Shown here piece after piece: positions 1 through 9,476 of a DNA stretch of 64,000 nt. A program made the translations under genes and the position numbers. This DNA is from CAJXSN01 sp947492235. Its GTDB lineage: Bacteria; Pseudomonadota; Alphaproteobacteria; Sphingomonadales; Sphingomonadaceae. How positions within the stretch are numbered: the first letter of the stretch is position 1; the number at the start of each line of letters is the position of its first letter. The DNA is taken from NCBI RefSeq assembly GCF_042492175.1, contig NZ_CP170453.1, positions 744,001 to 808,000 of the forward strand. The letters run 5' to 3'. Below the pieces are notes generated by a model, which saw nothing but the letters and a program-made list of their open reading frames with translations, did no database searches and was not told the origin of the DNA.

Positions 1-1
1 C

Positions 2-490
2 GCTGTGGCGGAGAAAGAGCTCGACCAGACATTCTCCGGTCAGGGCCGTGCCGAGATCGAGCAGGATGTGCGTGAGCGGATGCAGCGCACGCTGGACACC
101 TATCAGGCCGGTATCCGGGTTCTGGGTGTTGAAATCGAGAAAGCCGATCCGCCCGCCGAGGTGGTCGATGCCTTCCGCGATGTGCAGGTGGCGGAACAAA
201 ACGCCGATGCCGCCCGCAACCAGGCGCGCGGTTATGCGCAGCAGGTTCTGGCGCAGGCCGAAGGTGAGGCGCAGGCGTTCGACAAGGTGTACGAGGAATA
301 CCGCCTCGCACCACAAGTCACCCGCCAGCGCCTCTATTACGAAACCATGGAGCGCGTGCTGCGCGATACCGACAAGACAGTCGTGGAGACCGGCAATGTG
401 ACGCCGTATCTGCCGCTGCCGGAAATCCGCAGGCGGGCACAGCAACCGCCCGCCGAGCAAGCCGCGCCTCAAACCAGTGGAGGGCAGTAA
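2..490 (+). CDS. hflK: HflK, C-terminal part (cut by window edge)
   Basis: This is the C-terminal part of HflK, an inner-membrane SPFH (band 7) protein that with HflC forms the periplasm-facing complex regulating the FtsH protease. The reading frame is open to the left edge, so the true start lies outside the window. Visible are the end of the SPFH domain and the charged Ala/Glu/Gln-rich helix (about residues 60-120 of this fragment), then a Pro/Gln/Ala-rich tail that ends two bases before hflC. The tight spacing and the family pairing support HflK over a general band 7 protein. Confidence 0.9.
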   Translation, partial: AVAEKELDQTFSGQGRAEIEQDVRERMQRTLDTYQAGIRVLGVEIEKADPPAEVVDAFRDVQVAEQNADAARNQARGYAQQVLAQAEGEAQAFDKVYEEYRLAPQVTRQRLYYETMERVLRDTDKTVVETGNVTPYLPLPEIRRRAQQPPAEQAAPQTSGGQ

Positions 491-492
491 TC

Positions 493-1323
493 ATGCCTCA
501 GGCTTTGCATAATTATCGCCTCGTGATCTTCGCAGTGCTGGCCGCCATCGTGGTCTTCTCGCTGAGCGCTTTCGTGGTGTCGGAAGAAGAGCAGGCCGTG
601 GTGATCCGCACGGGTGAACCCGTCGGCGTGGCCAACACCACCACGACGCAGCGCGGGGCCGGGCTCTATTTCCGCATCCCGATCATCGAAAGTGTGCGCA
701 AGATCGAGAAGCGCCTGCTCGATCTGGAAATGACGGACGAGGAAGTTCTCTCGAACGACCAGCAGCGTCTGCTCGTCAATGCCTATGCGCGGTTCCGGAT
801 TGTCGATCCGGTGCGCATGGTGGAACGTGCGGGCACCACAGAGGGCGTGCGCAACGCGCTCGCGCCGATCCTCAACTCGGTGCTGCGTCAGGAACTGGGC
901 CGCCGGACCTTCCAGGCCATGCTGACGGCAGAGCGCGGTTCGGCCCTTGCCAATGTGCGGGCCAATCTGGACCGGCAGGCAGCGCAATACGGTGCCGAGG
1001 TCATCGATGTGCAGATCATGCGCACCGATTTGCCCGACGCTCCGCTGCAATCGGCCTTCCGCCGGATGGAATCGGATCGTGAACGCGAGGCGCGGACCAT
1101 TCGCGCTGCCGGTTCGCGCGATGCGCGGATCATTCGGGCCGAGGCCGATGCCGACGCTGCGCGGACCTATGCCGAAAGCTTTGGCAAAGATGCGGAATTC
1201 TACGACTTCTACCGCGCCATGCAGAGCTATGATGCGACCTTCGCCAGCGACAGCGGCAGCGAAAGCAGCATCATCCTGTCGCCGGACAACGAATATATGC
1301 GCCAGTTCCGCGGTCGTCGCTGA
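493..1323 (+). CDS. hflC: HflC, FtsH-modulating SPFH protein
   Basis: HflC is the partner of HflK in the membrane complex that encloses and restrains the AAA protease FtsH. The 276-residue product has one N-terminal membrane segment (about residues 9-29), then the SPFH domain with the stretch EEEQAVVIRTGEPVG, and a C-terminal coiled-coil-like region rich in Arg, Glu and Ala. It ends with a short polar tail and has the usual length. It starts two bases after the hflK stop, so the two are almost surely co-transcribed. Confidence 0.93.
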   Translation: MPQALHNYRLVIFAVLAAIVVFSLSAFVVSEEEQAVVIRTGEPVGVANTTTTQRGAGLYFRIPIIESVRKIEKRLLDLEMTDEEVLSNDQQRLLVNAYARFRIVDPVRMVERAGTTEGVRNALAPILNSVLRQELGRRTFQAMLTAERGSALANVRANLDRQAAQYGAEVIDVQIMRTDLPDAPLQSAFRRMESDREREARTIRAAGSRDARIIRAEADADAARTYAESFGKDAEFYDFYRAMQSYDATFASDSGSESSIILSPDNEYMRQFRGRR

Positions 1324-1463
1324 GGCACACCGCTGAACCAAGCCGCTGGACGGCCCTGATTGGTCGTTCGCAGAAACAGGCAGGCCGTTCATCGGGGCTG
1401 TTCAAAGCGGGTTCAGTCCCCCGGCGGTCTGGTAACCCTTCGCATAAGCGGGGGGAGTACGAT

Positions 1464-3035
1464 TTGAAATATGAAAAGGAACGAGAGGACGTGAAACCTG
1501 TGCGTTACGCTTATGGACTTTCCACCGCGCTGCTGATCGGCGGCGCCACCGTTTCCCTGATCACCGGCCAGCCCGCAGGGGCGCAGGTCGCGCAGAACGA
1601 TGATGCGCGCATGTCAAGCATCGTCCCCCGCGCCGGAGCGCCTGCCAGCTTTGCCGACCTGACCGAGCAGCTGCAGCCCAGCGTGGTCAACATCTCCACC
1701 CGCCAGCGCGTGGAGGTTCAGCAGAGCCGCAACCCGTTCAGCGGCACCCCGTTCGAAGGCCTGTTCGGCAATCGCGGGAGCGGCAACGGCCAGCCCCAGA
1801 CGCGCGAGGCGCAGTCGCTGGGCTCCGGCTTCGTCATCTCGGCAGACGGTTTTGTGGTGACGAACAACCACGTGGTCAGCCCCAGCGGGCGCGGCACGGT
1901 TGAGGAAATCACCGTCACCATGCCCGACGGCACCGAATATGAGGCCGAGCTGGTCGGCGCGGATGCGCAATCCGACCTCGCCGTGCTGAAGATCAACCGC
2001 AGCGAGCCCTTTCCCTTCGTGAAGTTCGGCGACAGCTCGCAGGCCCGTCCAGGCGACTGGGTGATGGCCATCGGCAACCCGTTCGGCCTTGGCGGAACCG
2101 TGACAAGCGGGATCGTTTCGGCGGTCTATCGCAACACCGGTCAGGGCGGCGCCTATGACCGCTACATCCAGACCGATGCCAGCATCAATCGCGGCAATTC
2201 GGGCGGTCCGCTGTTCGACATGCAGGGCAATGTAATCGGCATCAACAACGCCATCTTCAGCCCCAGCGGCGGCAGCGTGGGCATCGGCTTTGCCATCCCC
2301 GCCGAAATCGCAGAACCGATTGTCGAGCAGCTGAAAGGCGGCAACGCGATCGAGCGCGGCTATCTGGGCGTGCAGATCAATCCGGTGACCGACGACGTTG
2401 CGGACTCGCTCGGCATTGCGCGCAATCGCGGCGAGTTCGTCCAGTCGGTCGTGCCCGATGGCGCGGCAGACAAGGGCGGAATCGAACCCGGCGATATCGT
2501 GACCAAGGTCGATGGCAAAGACGTGACGCCGGAGCAGACGCTGTCCTTCCTCGTCGCCAATATCGCTCCCGGCACCCGCGTTCCGGTGGAACTCTACCGC
2601 GACGGTTCGCGCCGCACGGTGCAGCTGACGGTTGGTAAGCGTCCGAGCGAGGATGAACTGCGCCAGCAGCAGATGTTCAACGCCGACGGCGATTCGGATG
2701 ACGAGATGGCGGCCGAAGGCACCGACAGCGAGATTGTCGCCGATGCGCTGGGCCTTCAGGTGCTTGACCTGACACCGCAGATCGCGCGCCAGCTGGGCAT
2801 TTCCGCCGATACCGAGGGCATGGTCATTGCCGCCGTCGATCCGAATGCGGATGCAGCCCGCAAGGGCCTCCAGCGCGGCGACATTATTCTGTCGGCGAAT
2901 TACCGCGGCGTGGCCAGCCTCGACGATCTCGAAAATGCCGTCACGCAGGCCAAGAATGCCGGGCGTGATGCGGTGCTTCTGCGCATCCAGCGCCGGGGCC
3001 GTCCGGCGCAATATGTCGCGGTGCGCATGCGCTGA
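1464..3035 (+). CDS. Periplasmic Do-family serine protease (DegP/DegQ type)
   Basis: A trypsin-like periplasmic protease and chaperone that handles misfolded envelope proteins. The catalytic triad is His136 (in TNNHVV), Asp171 (in DLAVL) and Ser246 (in GNSGGPL), followed by two PDZ domains at about residues 285-390 and 425-515. A signal peptide precedes the protease domain and probably ends near the AGAQ at residue 41. The start chosen is TTG, with GGGGGAG six bases upstream; GTG at 1491 gives an equally natural signal peptide but has poorer ribosome-binding spacing. It follows hflC by 140 bp, a common alphaproteobacterial arrangement. DegP and DegQ cannot be told apart here. Confidence 0.93.
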   Translation: MKYEKEREDVKPVRYAYGLSTALLIGGATVSLITGQPAGAQVAQNDDARMSSIVPRAGAPASFADLTEQLQPSVVNISTRQRVEVQQSRNPFSGTPFEGLFGNRGSGNGQPQTREAQSLGSGFVISADGFVVTNNHVVSPSGRGTVEEITVTMPDGTEYEAELVGADAQSDLAVLKINRSEPFPFVKFGDSSQARPGDWVMAIGNPFGLGGTVTSGIVSAVYRNTGQGGAYDRYIQTDASINRGNSGGPLFDMQGNVIGINNAIFSPSGGSVGIGFAIPAEIAEPIVEQLKGGNAIERGYLGVQINPVTDDVADSLGIARNRGEFVQSVVPDGAADKGGIEPGDIVTKVDGKDVTPEQTLSFLVANIAPGTRVPVELYRDGSRRTVQLTVGKRPSEDELRQQQMFNADGDSDDEMAAEGTDSEIVADALGLQVLDLTPQIARQLGISADTEGMVIAAVDPNADAARKGLQRGDIILSANYRGVASLDDLENAVTQAKNAGRDAVLLRIQRRGRPAQYVAVRMR

Positions 3036-3060
3036 TCCATCGGGCAAGCTACAAGAAAAC

Positions 3061-3093
3061 GGCCCCGTCGGAGCGATCCGGCGGGGCCTTTTT
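3061..3093 (+). terminator. Rho-independent terminator after the Deg protease
   Basis: Seven-base arms GGCCCCG (3061-3067) and CGGGGCC (3082-3088) are followed by a run of T. It lies 25 bp after the protease stop and just ahead of the convergent penicillin-binding protein gene, so it separates the two transcription units. Confidence 0.85.
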
Positions 3094-3104
3094 CTTGTCT
3101 GGCT

Positions 3105-5363
3105 TTATTGCGGTGCGGGTGCCTGTTGCTGGGGCGGCGCAGCGGGCCGCGTCGCTGGGCCCGTCGCCGGTTGCTGCGGCGCGGGTTGCGTTGGTGCCGG
3201 CTGGGGCCGCGATGCGCCGCCGCCCTGCCCGCTCTGGACGCCCTGGCCGCTCTGTCCGCCAGATCCCTGTGACGTGCCGCCACCGGTCGCGCCTCCCGTT
3301 GCGCGGTTCAGGAAATCATCGCTCGCCGCTTGTGGAGCGCCATCCTCGCCGGTGTCGCGCACGCCGCCTTCGCCCTCGCCCGGCAAGCGGTTGGCCCGGC
3401 CAACGCCGCCCGGCTCGATCAGATTGCCCTGCTCGTCGATATAGTAATAATCGCTCGGGTCGCCGAACATCACCTCGTCATCAGGTTCCAGCTGCCACTC
3501 GGGCAGGTCGAGTTCGGTGTTGAATTGCTCCACCGGGCGGTCTTTCACGGCATAGCGCATGAAGGCGGCGAAAGCCTGCGCCGGAGCCCGCCCGCCCTGC
3601 AATCCGCTGACCGCCTTGTTGTCATCCCGGCCCATCCACACGCCCGTGGTGATCCCGCTGGAGAAGCCGACGAAATAGCCATCCTTGTTGCTGCTGGTGG
3701 TACCCGTCTTGCCCGCCACCGGACGTCCGATCTGCGCGGCCTTGCCCGTGCCGGTGGCGACCGCCGCCTGCAACAGATCGGTAATCCCTGCGACTACGTA
3801 GTCGGGCACCAGCTTGGTCTGCCGCGCCTTCTTATGGGTGTAGATCGTGTCTCCGCTGGCGGTGGTCACTTTGACGATTCCATAGGGCTCGACCGACCGG
3901 CCCCCTGCGCTCACCGCAGCAAAGGCGCGGGTCATGTCAAGCAGGCGCACTTCGGAACTGCCCAGCACCATGGATGGCACAGTGGTAATCTCCGAGGTGA
4001 TGCCAAATCGCCGCGCCATCGAGGCGACCGTGCCGAAGCCCACTTCATTGCCCAATTGCGCCGCAACGGTGTTTTTCGAGAACGCGAAGGCGGAGCGCAG
4101 ACTCATCTCGCCCGAATAGCCGCCGCCAGAATTGCGCGGGGTCCAGCCCTCGATCGTCGTCTGGGTATCCTTGACCGTATCTTCCGGCTTGTAGCCCGCT
4201 TCCAGCGCGGCGAGATAGACGAACAGTTTCCAGCTCGATCCCGGCTGGCGCATCGCCTTGGTCGCGCGGTTGAAATTGGTCTCCACATAATCCGTTCCGC
4301 CGACCAGCGCGCGGATCGCGCCATCCCGGTCGAGCGCCACCATCGCGCCCTGTGCCCCGCCCGGCGTGTTCGCCTTGATGGAAGCGGTCGCCGCGCGCTG
4401 CATCCCGACATCCAGCGTGGTCCACACCTCGATCGGCTCGAATGTTTCAGGCAGCAGAATATCGAGCTGCGGCAGCGCCCAATCGGTGAAATAGCGCACC
4501 GAGTTCTGGCCGGCAGCATCGTCTCGCAGATTGACCGTGGACGGATCGACATTGGCGTCCGCCGCGCTGATCCGGCCTTGCTCGCGCATCAGCCGCAGCA
4601 CCACCTGCGCGCGGCCCACAGCGGCATCGACATCGGCAGTGGGCGAGTACCGGCTGGGCGCCTTCACCAGCCCGGCAATGATGGCCGCTTCGGCGACCGA
4701 CAGTTCGGTGGCCGGATGACTGAAGAATTTGCGGCTGGCGCTGTCGATCCCGTAAGCGCCGCCGCCGAAATACACCTTGTTGAGATACAGCTCGAGGATC
4801 TGCTCCTTCGAAAACTTGTACTCCATCGCCATGGCCAGCACCGCTTCGCGCATCTTGCGGTCCATCGTGCGATTGGAATTGAGGAAGACATTGCGCGCCA
4901 GCTGCTGGGTGATGGTGGAGGTGGCAGAGACGCGCCCGTCCCCCGTCGCCGCCACATAGACCGCGCGGGCGAGGCCAATCGGATCGACCCCGTAATGCGA
5001 ATAATAGCGGCGATCCTCGACCGAGATCATCGCCTCTTTCATCACCTGCGGGATCTCGCCCGCATCCAGCCATTCCCCGTAACTGGGGCCGAGTTCGACA
5101 ATCTGCGTGCCATCGCGCGCGCGCACGACAATGGTCTGGCCGGTCTGCTGCGCCTTCAATTCGTAATAGCCGGGCAGAGATCGCGAGGCGAAGAGAACCG
5201 CCAGCCCCAGAAACAGCACGCCCATCAGCGCGGCGAACGCTCCGAAAAAGAAAATGCGCCGCATCCAGCGCGCGAAGGCACTTCTCTGTTTCGGTTCCGG
5301 GCGGCGCTTGCGCCTGCTGCCGGACTTGCGCGCCGCCTTCCGGCGACTGCCGCGCTCAACCAT
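3105..5363 (-). CDS. PBP1A-family bifunctional transglycosylase/transpeptidase
   Basis: A class A penicillin-binding protein that polymerises and cross-links peptidoglycan. A basic cytoplasmic N-terminus leads to one membrane segment (about residues 36-60). The glycosyltransferase GT51 domain carries the EDRRYYSHYGVD motif with the catalytic Glu. The transpeptidase domain shows SSWK (active-site Ser-x-x-Lys), SKN (SxN motif) and KTGT. After about residue 640 the tail is low-complexity Gly/Gln/Pro/Ala and probably disordered. At 752 residues it is normal for the family. It lies alone, convergent with the Deg protease. Assignment to the PBP1A rather than the PBP1B group rests on general resemblance. 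Confidence 0.93.
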   Translation of the reverse strand: MVERGSRRKAARKSGSRRKRRPEPKQRSAFARWMRRIFFFGAFAALMGVLFLGLAVLFASRSLPGYYELKAQQTGQTIVVRARDGTQIVELGPSYGEWLDAGEIPQVMKEAMISVEDRRYYSHYGVDPIGLARAVYVAATGDGRVSATSTITQQLARNVFLNSNRTMDRKMREAVLAMAMEYKFSKEQILELYLNKVYFGGGAYGIDSASRKFFSHPATELSVAEAAIIAGLVKAPSRYSPTADVDAAVGRAQVVLRLMREQGRISAADANVDPSTVNLRDDAAGQNSVRYFTDWALPQLDILLPETFEPIEVWTTLDVGMQRAATASIKANTPGGAQGAMVALDRDGAIRALVGGTDYVETNFNRATKAMRQPGSSWKLFVYLAALEAGYKPEDTVKDTQTTIEGWTPRNSGGGYSGEMSLRSAFAFSKNTVAAQLGNEVGFGTVASMARRFGITSEITTVPSMVLGSSEVRLLDMTRAFAAVSAGGRSVEPYGIVKVTTASGDTIYTHKKARQTKLVPDYVVAGITDLLQAAVATGTGKAAQIGRPVAGKTGTTSSNKDGYFVGFSSGITTGVWMGRDDNKAVSGLQGGRAPAQAFAAFMRYAVKDRPVEQFNTELDLPEWQLEPDDEVMFGDPSDYYYIDEQGNLIEPGGVGRANRLPGEGEGGVRDTGEDGAPQAASDDFLNRATGGATGGGTSQGSGGQSGQGVQSGQGGGASRPQPAPTQPAPQQPATGPATRPAAPPQQQAPAPQ

Positions 5364-5501
5364 TGCCCTGGGGCCTCCCTTGCCGGGAACCTTCCCAACA
5401 GCGGGGAGGCATCCGACGTATCACGGATGTATCTAGGACAAGCTGGGCACAGAGTGAACGGGCAATCGCAACCGGTGCACAATCACGCAAATGCCTCCGT
5501 G

Positions 5502-5906
5502 TCACTCACCCTCGGGCGCGAAATCCAGCGAAGCGCTGTTGATGCAATAGCGCAAGCCACCCTGCTCCGGCGGACCATCGGGGAAGACGTGTCCGAGATG
5601 CCCTTCGCAGTTGGCGCAGGTCACTTCGGTGCGGATCATGCCGTGCGAGGTGTCGCGGTGCTCTTCCACCAGATCGCCCTCGGCGGGCTTGGTGAAGGCA
5701 GGCCAGCCGCAGCCCGAATTGTACTTCGCGTCGCTCTCGAACAATTTCTGCCCGCAGCCCGCGCAGACATACTCGCCCGCCTCGTAGTGCTTGTCATACT
5801 TGCCGGTGAACGCCCGCTCCGTCCCCGCCTCGCGCAGGACATGATACTGCTCCGGCGAAAGCTTCTCGCGCCATTCGGTGTCGGGGGTGGATTTGGGGTC
5901 GGACAT
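5502..5906 (-). CDS. msrB: Peptide-methionine (R)-S-oxide reductase MsrB
   Basis: MsrB reduces methionine-R-sulfoxide in oxidised proteins. The 134-residue product carries two zinc-binding CxxC pairs (CAGC and CANC), the HRDTSHGM stretch and the RYCINSASL segment with the catalytic Cys. ATG at 5906 is preferred over the upstream frame because AAAGGAGA sits eight bases before it. It appears monocistronic. A hairpin-rich non-coding stretch of about 380 bp lies upstream. Confidence 0.95.
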   Translation of the reverse strand: MSDPKSTPDTEWREKLSPEQYHVLREAGTERAFTGKYDKHYEAGEYVCAGCGQKLFESDAKYNSGCGWPAFTKPAEGDLVEEHRDTSHGMIRTEVTCANCEGHLGHVFPDGPPEQGGLRYCINSASLDFAPEGE

Positions 5907-6012
5907 CGGGTGTTCTCCTTTCAAGGGAATATGGGGAGGGATTGCGGCGGCTCAAGTTTTGAGAATTTTTGTGTTTCGCACGCCCCTCCGGGCGCGCGTC
6001 CTCGGTGCTGTT

Positions 6013-6207
6013 TCGACCCTGCGGGTCGAGCACCTGCGGGGCGGGCGCGTGCCCTTGCGGTCCGCTGGTCGCGGACCGTGCTCCGCCACCAAGGCAGTGG
6101 CTTGGAATGGCCCGGGGCCGAGAGGCCCCGCAAGGCCGACCGGCCGCCCGCAGCGACGCGACCTTCAGGTCGCATGAGCGAGGAAGCAAGGGGTGCGGAT
6201 GCACCCC
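6013..6207. other. Array of five perfect GC-rich hairpins in an intergenic region
   Basis: Between msrB and the next gene there are about 380 bp without a credible gene. Within 195 bp are five perfect inverted repeats: 6013-6029 (TCGACCC/GGGTCGA), 6058-6078 (CGGTCCGC/GCGGACCG), 6113-6130 (CGGGGCC, GAGA tetraloop, GGCCCCG), 6158-6173 (GCGACCT/AGGTCGC) and 6190-6207 (GGGGTGC/GCACCCC). No known RNA family is recognised. It could be a structured RNA on either strand or a composite of palindromic repeats. The long frames through it on both strands are GC-driven and have no protein-like features. Confidence 0.5.
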
Positions 6208-6285
6208 GCCCGCAGGGTCCAAAACAAACAAAAAACCCGCCCGCTAAACTAGGAACTCACGTCGCAATCCAGCAAACCACCCAAA

Positions 6286-6969
6286 TCACCCATCAAGATC
6301 AGAATACTGCTCAGGCGGGTGCACATTATCCATTCGCTCTTTCAGCAGCGGGCGGAAACTGGGGCGGCTCTTGAAGACCTGATACCATCCCCGCGCAGAC
6401 GCGTGGCCGGTCCAGTCGATACCGCCGAGATAATCGGCCACCGAAATCTGCGCCGCGGCCGCCAGGTCGGCGAGGCTCATTTGCGAGCCGGCCAGCCATG
6501 CGCGGTTGTCGATCAGCCAGTCGATATAGTCGAGATGCCCGTGCGACAGCTTCATCGCCTCGCGCAGGATGCGGCTGTCGGGTGGCTGTTTGTAGACCAG
6601 CCGCTTCTTCATCCGCTCATGCAGCAGCGGCATGGTCACATCGCCGAAGAAATTTTCGTCGAACAGCGCAACCAGACGGCGGATTTCCGCACGCTGGACG
6701 GCGGTACCGTTGATCATCGGCGCGCGGTCGTTCGTTTCCTCGAAATATTCGCAGATCGCCTGGCTATCGCTCAGCGTCATGTTCTTTTCGGGATCGTGCA
6801 GAACCGGCGTGCGGCCCGCCGGGTTCAGCGCCCAGAACCGGTCATCCGCCGCCCATGGCTCGGCCCGCACCAGATCATAGGCCACGCCCTTCTCGCTCAG
6901 ATGCAGGCGCACCTTGCGGCTGAACGGGCACAGGGGAAATTGATAGATCGACCACATGCAGCCACTCAT
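6286..6969 (-). CDS. Glutathione S-transferase-like protein, probably FzlA
   Basis: A GST-fold protein of 227 residues, with a thioredoxin-like N-terminal domain (about 5-80) and an all-helical C-terminal domain. The N-terminal FPLCPFSRKVRLHL and the C-terminal tail PPEQYSDLDG resemble FzlA, the FtsZ-binding GST homologue that promotes constriction in alphaproteobacteria. No glutathione-dependent enzyme activity should be assumed. The start may be Met1 or Met5 (MWSIYQF); the data do not decide. It is a single gene. The alternative is a generic beta-type GST. Confidence 0.75.
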   Translation of the reverse strand: MSGCMWSIYQFPLCPFSRKVRLHLSEKGVAYDLVRAEPWAADDRFWALNPAGRTPVLHDPEKNMTLSDSQAICEYFEETNDRAPMINGTAVQRAEIRRLVALFDENFFGDVTMPLLHERMKKRLVYKQPPDSRILREAMKLSHGHLDYIDWLIDNRAWLAGSQMSLADLAAAAQISVADYLGGIDWTGHASARGWYQVFKSRPSFRPLLKERMDNVHPPEQYSDLDG

Positions 6970-7021
6970 GCCGCATGGCGCTGGCGCGGTCTATACGGTG
7001 CGTGCCGTGCTGCGCTAAATA

Positions 7022-7459
7022 TTAACGCAGATCGACGCCTTCGAACGCCTGTTCCATCTGGCGCGCCGCTTCACGCAAAGCGGGCAACATCGCTTCCATC
7101 CCGCCAGCCATGGAGGCCATCCGGTCCATCGCGCGGGGCAATTCCTGCTCGATCACCTCCGGCACAGCCGAAGCGTCAGGCGCGACTTTGCGCAAGGTCA
7201 TATCGGGGTCGACCGCGAGCGGTTCTTCACCGGCCATCTCGGCGGCGGCTTCCGCGAGCGGGGCGATCGGCAGATCGAGCAACACCTGCGACAATGTTGC
7301 CAGTGTCACGGAGAGCTGTTGCTGGAAAGCCGGATCGGACAGGCGATCGGCCATGGCCCCCACCGCTTCTTCCGGAGCGGGATCGGCGGATTGCGCCAGT
7401 GCCGGAGCAGAGCCTGCGGCAAGCGCCAGTGATGCGGCCAAAGCGGTAAGAATACGCAT
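7022..7459 (-). CDS. Small exported protein of unknown function
   Basis: A 145-residue protein with a clear signal peptide (MRILTALAASLALAAGSAPALAQ, cut after ALA-Q). The mature part is acidic, Ala/Met-rich and helical, with no motif that I recognise. ATG at 7459 is chosen because it begins the signal peptide; the frame open further upstream reads Cys/Arg-rich noise. It is likely periplasmic. The next gene upstream on the same strand is 100 bp away and also encodes a small helical exported protein. Confidence 0.7.
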   Translation of the reverse strand: MRILTALAASLALAAGSAPALAQSADPAPEEAVGAMADRLSDPAFQQQLSVTLATLSQVLLDLPIAPLAEAAAEMAGEEPLAVDPDMTLRKVAPDASAVPEVIEQELPRAMDRMASMAGGMEAMLPALREAARQMEQAFEGVDLR

Positions 7460-7559
7460 GTGTGGACCCTTTCGATTGGAAATCAATGGGAAAGCCCTAC
7501 CAGCCGCCCGCTGACCTGTTCCTGAATGCCGCGCACACAGGCCCGCATTGGGGCGCGTC

Positions 7560-7904
7560 TCACAGCCCCGAAGCATCGAGCAACAACAGGCAGCCCGGCA
7601 TGACCGCCTCCACGGCATCGTCGTCCCACAGGGTCTGCGCCTGTTCGCGCATCAGCATCGTGACCTGATCGCGGGTCAGCCCGCGTTCGTCCATCAGGCG
7701 CGCCGCAGTGCGCACGAAAAACTCGCGCCCGCGCTCGTTCACCAGCGGATAGGCCAGTGCCTCGGCATTTCCGCTCTGTTGCCCGTGGCCCACCACCGCA
7801 AACGCCGCCGAGCAGCGCACCGCCGCCTGCTGCTCCAGATCGAGCGGCGGATCGACCGCTGGAACAGATTGGACCATCGCGAGCGGGAGGAGAATTTCAA
7901 GCAT
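7560..7904 (-). CDS. Small hypothetical protein with hydrophobic N-terminus
   Basis: A 114-residue product that begins MLEILLPLAMVQSVPAV, a short hydrophobic segment that may be a signal peptide. A helical region with one Cys (AVRCSAAFAVV) follows. No family is recognised. It shares strand with the preceding small exported gene and lies upstream of it, so the two may be co-transcribed. Codon use matches the core genes. Confidence 0.6.
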   Translation of the reverse strand: MLEILLPLAMVQSVPAVDPPLDLEQQAAVRCSAAFAVVGHGQQSGNAEALAYPLVNERGREFFVRTAARLMDERGLTRDQVTMLMREQAQTLWDDDAVEAVMPGCLLLLDASGL

Positions 7905-8012
7905 TGCGCGCTTCTATAGCGGACTATCTGAACCATTCCTGCTGTTTTGCGTTGAAGGACCAAGCGCCTAATGCGCGCACAAACACTGACCCATTTTCAA
8001 GGATACCCTTTC

Positions 8013-9443
8013 ATGAGCAATTATCCCGATCTCCACCTTCTTATCGGCGGCGAAAAATTGAGCGGCGGGGGGCGGGAAACAGAAGATGTTCTCGATCCGG
8101 CGACGGGCGAGGCCATCACCACCCTGACGCGCGCGACGCCGGACGATCTCGACCGCGCGCTGGAGCAGGCCGAGAGCGGCTTTGCCGAGTGGAAGAACAC
8201 TTCGGCCGACAAGCGCGCCTCTATCCTGATGGACGGGGCGAAGCTGATCAAGGAACGCGCGGGTGACATCGCGCAGGCGCTGACCCGCGAGCAGGGCAAG
8301 CCGGTGGCCGAGGCCAAGGGCGAGACGATGTATTCCGCCATGCTGCTGGAATTCTACGCCGGAGAGATCAAGCGCCTCTATGGCCGCACGCTGGTCCGCC
8401 CCGAGGGCAGCCGGGTCGAAGTGCAATACCATCCCGTCGGCCCGGTCGCCGGTTTCTCGGCGTGGAATTTTCCCTCGCTGAACGTGATGCGCAAGATTGG
8501 CGGACCGCTGGCGGCAGGCTGCTCGGTCATCGTGAAGCCGAGTGAGGAAACGCCCGCTGCGGGCCTGATGCTGGCGCAGGCGCTGCTCGATGCCGGTGTG
8601 CCGGGATCGGCATTGCAAGTGGTGTTCGGCGTGCCCAGCGATGTCAGCGAGCATCTGCTTGGCTCCCCCATCATCCGCAAAGTCACATTCACCGGCTCCA
8701 CCGCAGTGGGCAAGGAATTGTCGAAACTGGCGGCGGAAGATCTGAAAGTCACCACCATGGAACTGGGCGGCCACGGTCCGGTGCTGGTATTCAACGATGC
8801 CGATATGGACAAGGCGCTCGACCAGATGGCCGGTGCCAAATTCCGCAATGCCGGACAGGTCTGCGTCAGCCCGACACGCTTTCTGGTGCAGGAAGACGTG
8901 TTCGAGAAATTCCGCGACGGCTTTGTCGAGCGGGCCGAAAAGGTGAAGGTCGGCAATGGCTTCGAAGACGGCACGGACATGGGTCCGATGGCCAACAGCC
9001 GTGGCCCCGATGGCTTGCTGAAGAAGATCAACGACGCCAAGAGTCACGGCGCGAAATTGCTGACCGGCGGCGAGCGGATCGGCAATCAGGGCAATTTCTT
9101 TGCTCCGACCGTTCTCTCCGAAATACCCACCGATGCCGATATCATGAACGAGGAACCGTTCGGCCCCGTCGCGCTTATCAATCCGATGGGCAGCGAGGAA
9201 AGCATGATCGCGGAAGCGAACCGCTTGCCCTATGGACTGGCGGCCTACGCCTACACCGAGGACCCGGCTCGCCGTCGTCGTCTGGCCGCTCAGGTGGAGG
9301 CCGGGATGCTCGGCATCAACGCAGCTTCCGTCAGTGCGGCGGACGCACCGTTTGGCGGGGTCAAATGGTCGGGCCACGGGCTGGAAGACGGCGCGGAAGG
9401 TGTGAAGGCGTGCATGGTCACCAAGACCGTCCACGAAGGATAG
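8013..9443 (+). CDS. NAD(P)-dependent aldehyde dehydrogenase
   Basis: An aldehyde dehydrogenase of about 476 residues that oxidises an aldehyde to the acid. The catalytic Cys lies in GQVCVSPTRF and the general-base Glu in MELGGHGP; the cofactor-binding GSTAVGKEL motif is present. The overall pattern is closest to succinate-semialdehyde dehydrogenase-like enzymes, but the substrate cannot be read from the sequence. ATG at 8013 follows AAGGATA at the right spacing; the frame upstream of it is not credible. It is monocistronic and convergent with the VOC gene. Confidence 0.9.
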   Translation: MSNYPDLHLLIGGEKLSGGGRETEDVLDPATGEAITTLTRATPDDLDRALEQAESGFAEWKNTSADKRASILMDGAKLIKERAGDIAQALTREQGKPVAEAKGETMYSAMLLEFYAGEIKRLYGRTLVRPEGSRVEVQYHPVGPVAGFSAWNFPSLNVMRKIGGPLAAGCSVIVKPSEETPAAGLMLAQALLDAGVPGSALQVVFGVPSDVSEHLLGSPIIRKVTFTGSTAVGKELSKLAAEDLKVTTMELGGHGPVLVFNDADMDKALDQMAGAKFRNAGQVCVSPTRFLVQEDVFEKFRDGFVERAEKVKVGNGFEDGTDMGPMANSRGPDGLLKKINDAKSHGAKLLTGGERIGNQGNFFAPTVLSEIPTDADIMNEEPFGPVALINPMGSEESMIAEANRLPYGLAAYAYTEDPARRRRLAAQVEAGMLGINAASVSAADAPFGGVKWSGHGLEDGAEGVKACMVTKTVHEG

Positions 9444-9476
9444 TCGGGGCCGGCCGGTGGTCGCAAGCCCATCGGG

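Noticed and set aside
1614..3047. 477-codon minus-strand frame inside the Deg protease gene
   Set aside because: His/Arg/Ala-rich composition and full overlap with a well-supported gene.
3330..6374. 1014-codon plus-strand frame across the PBP1A and msrB genes
   Set aside because: It is antisense to two confirmed genes, has no protein-like domain and is the usual GC-driven shadow.
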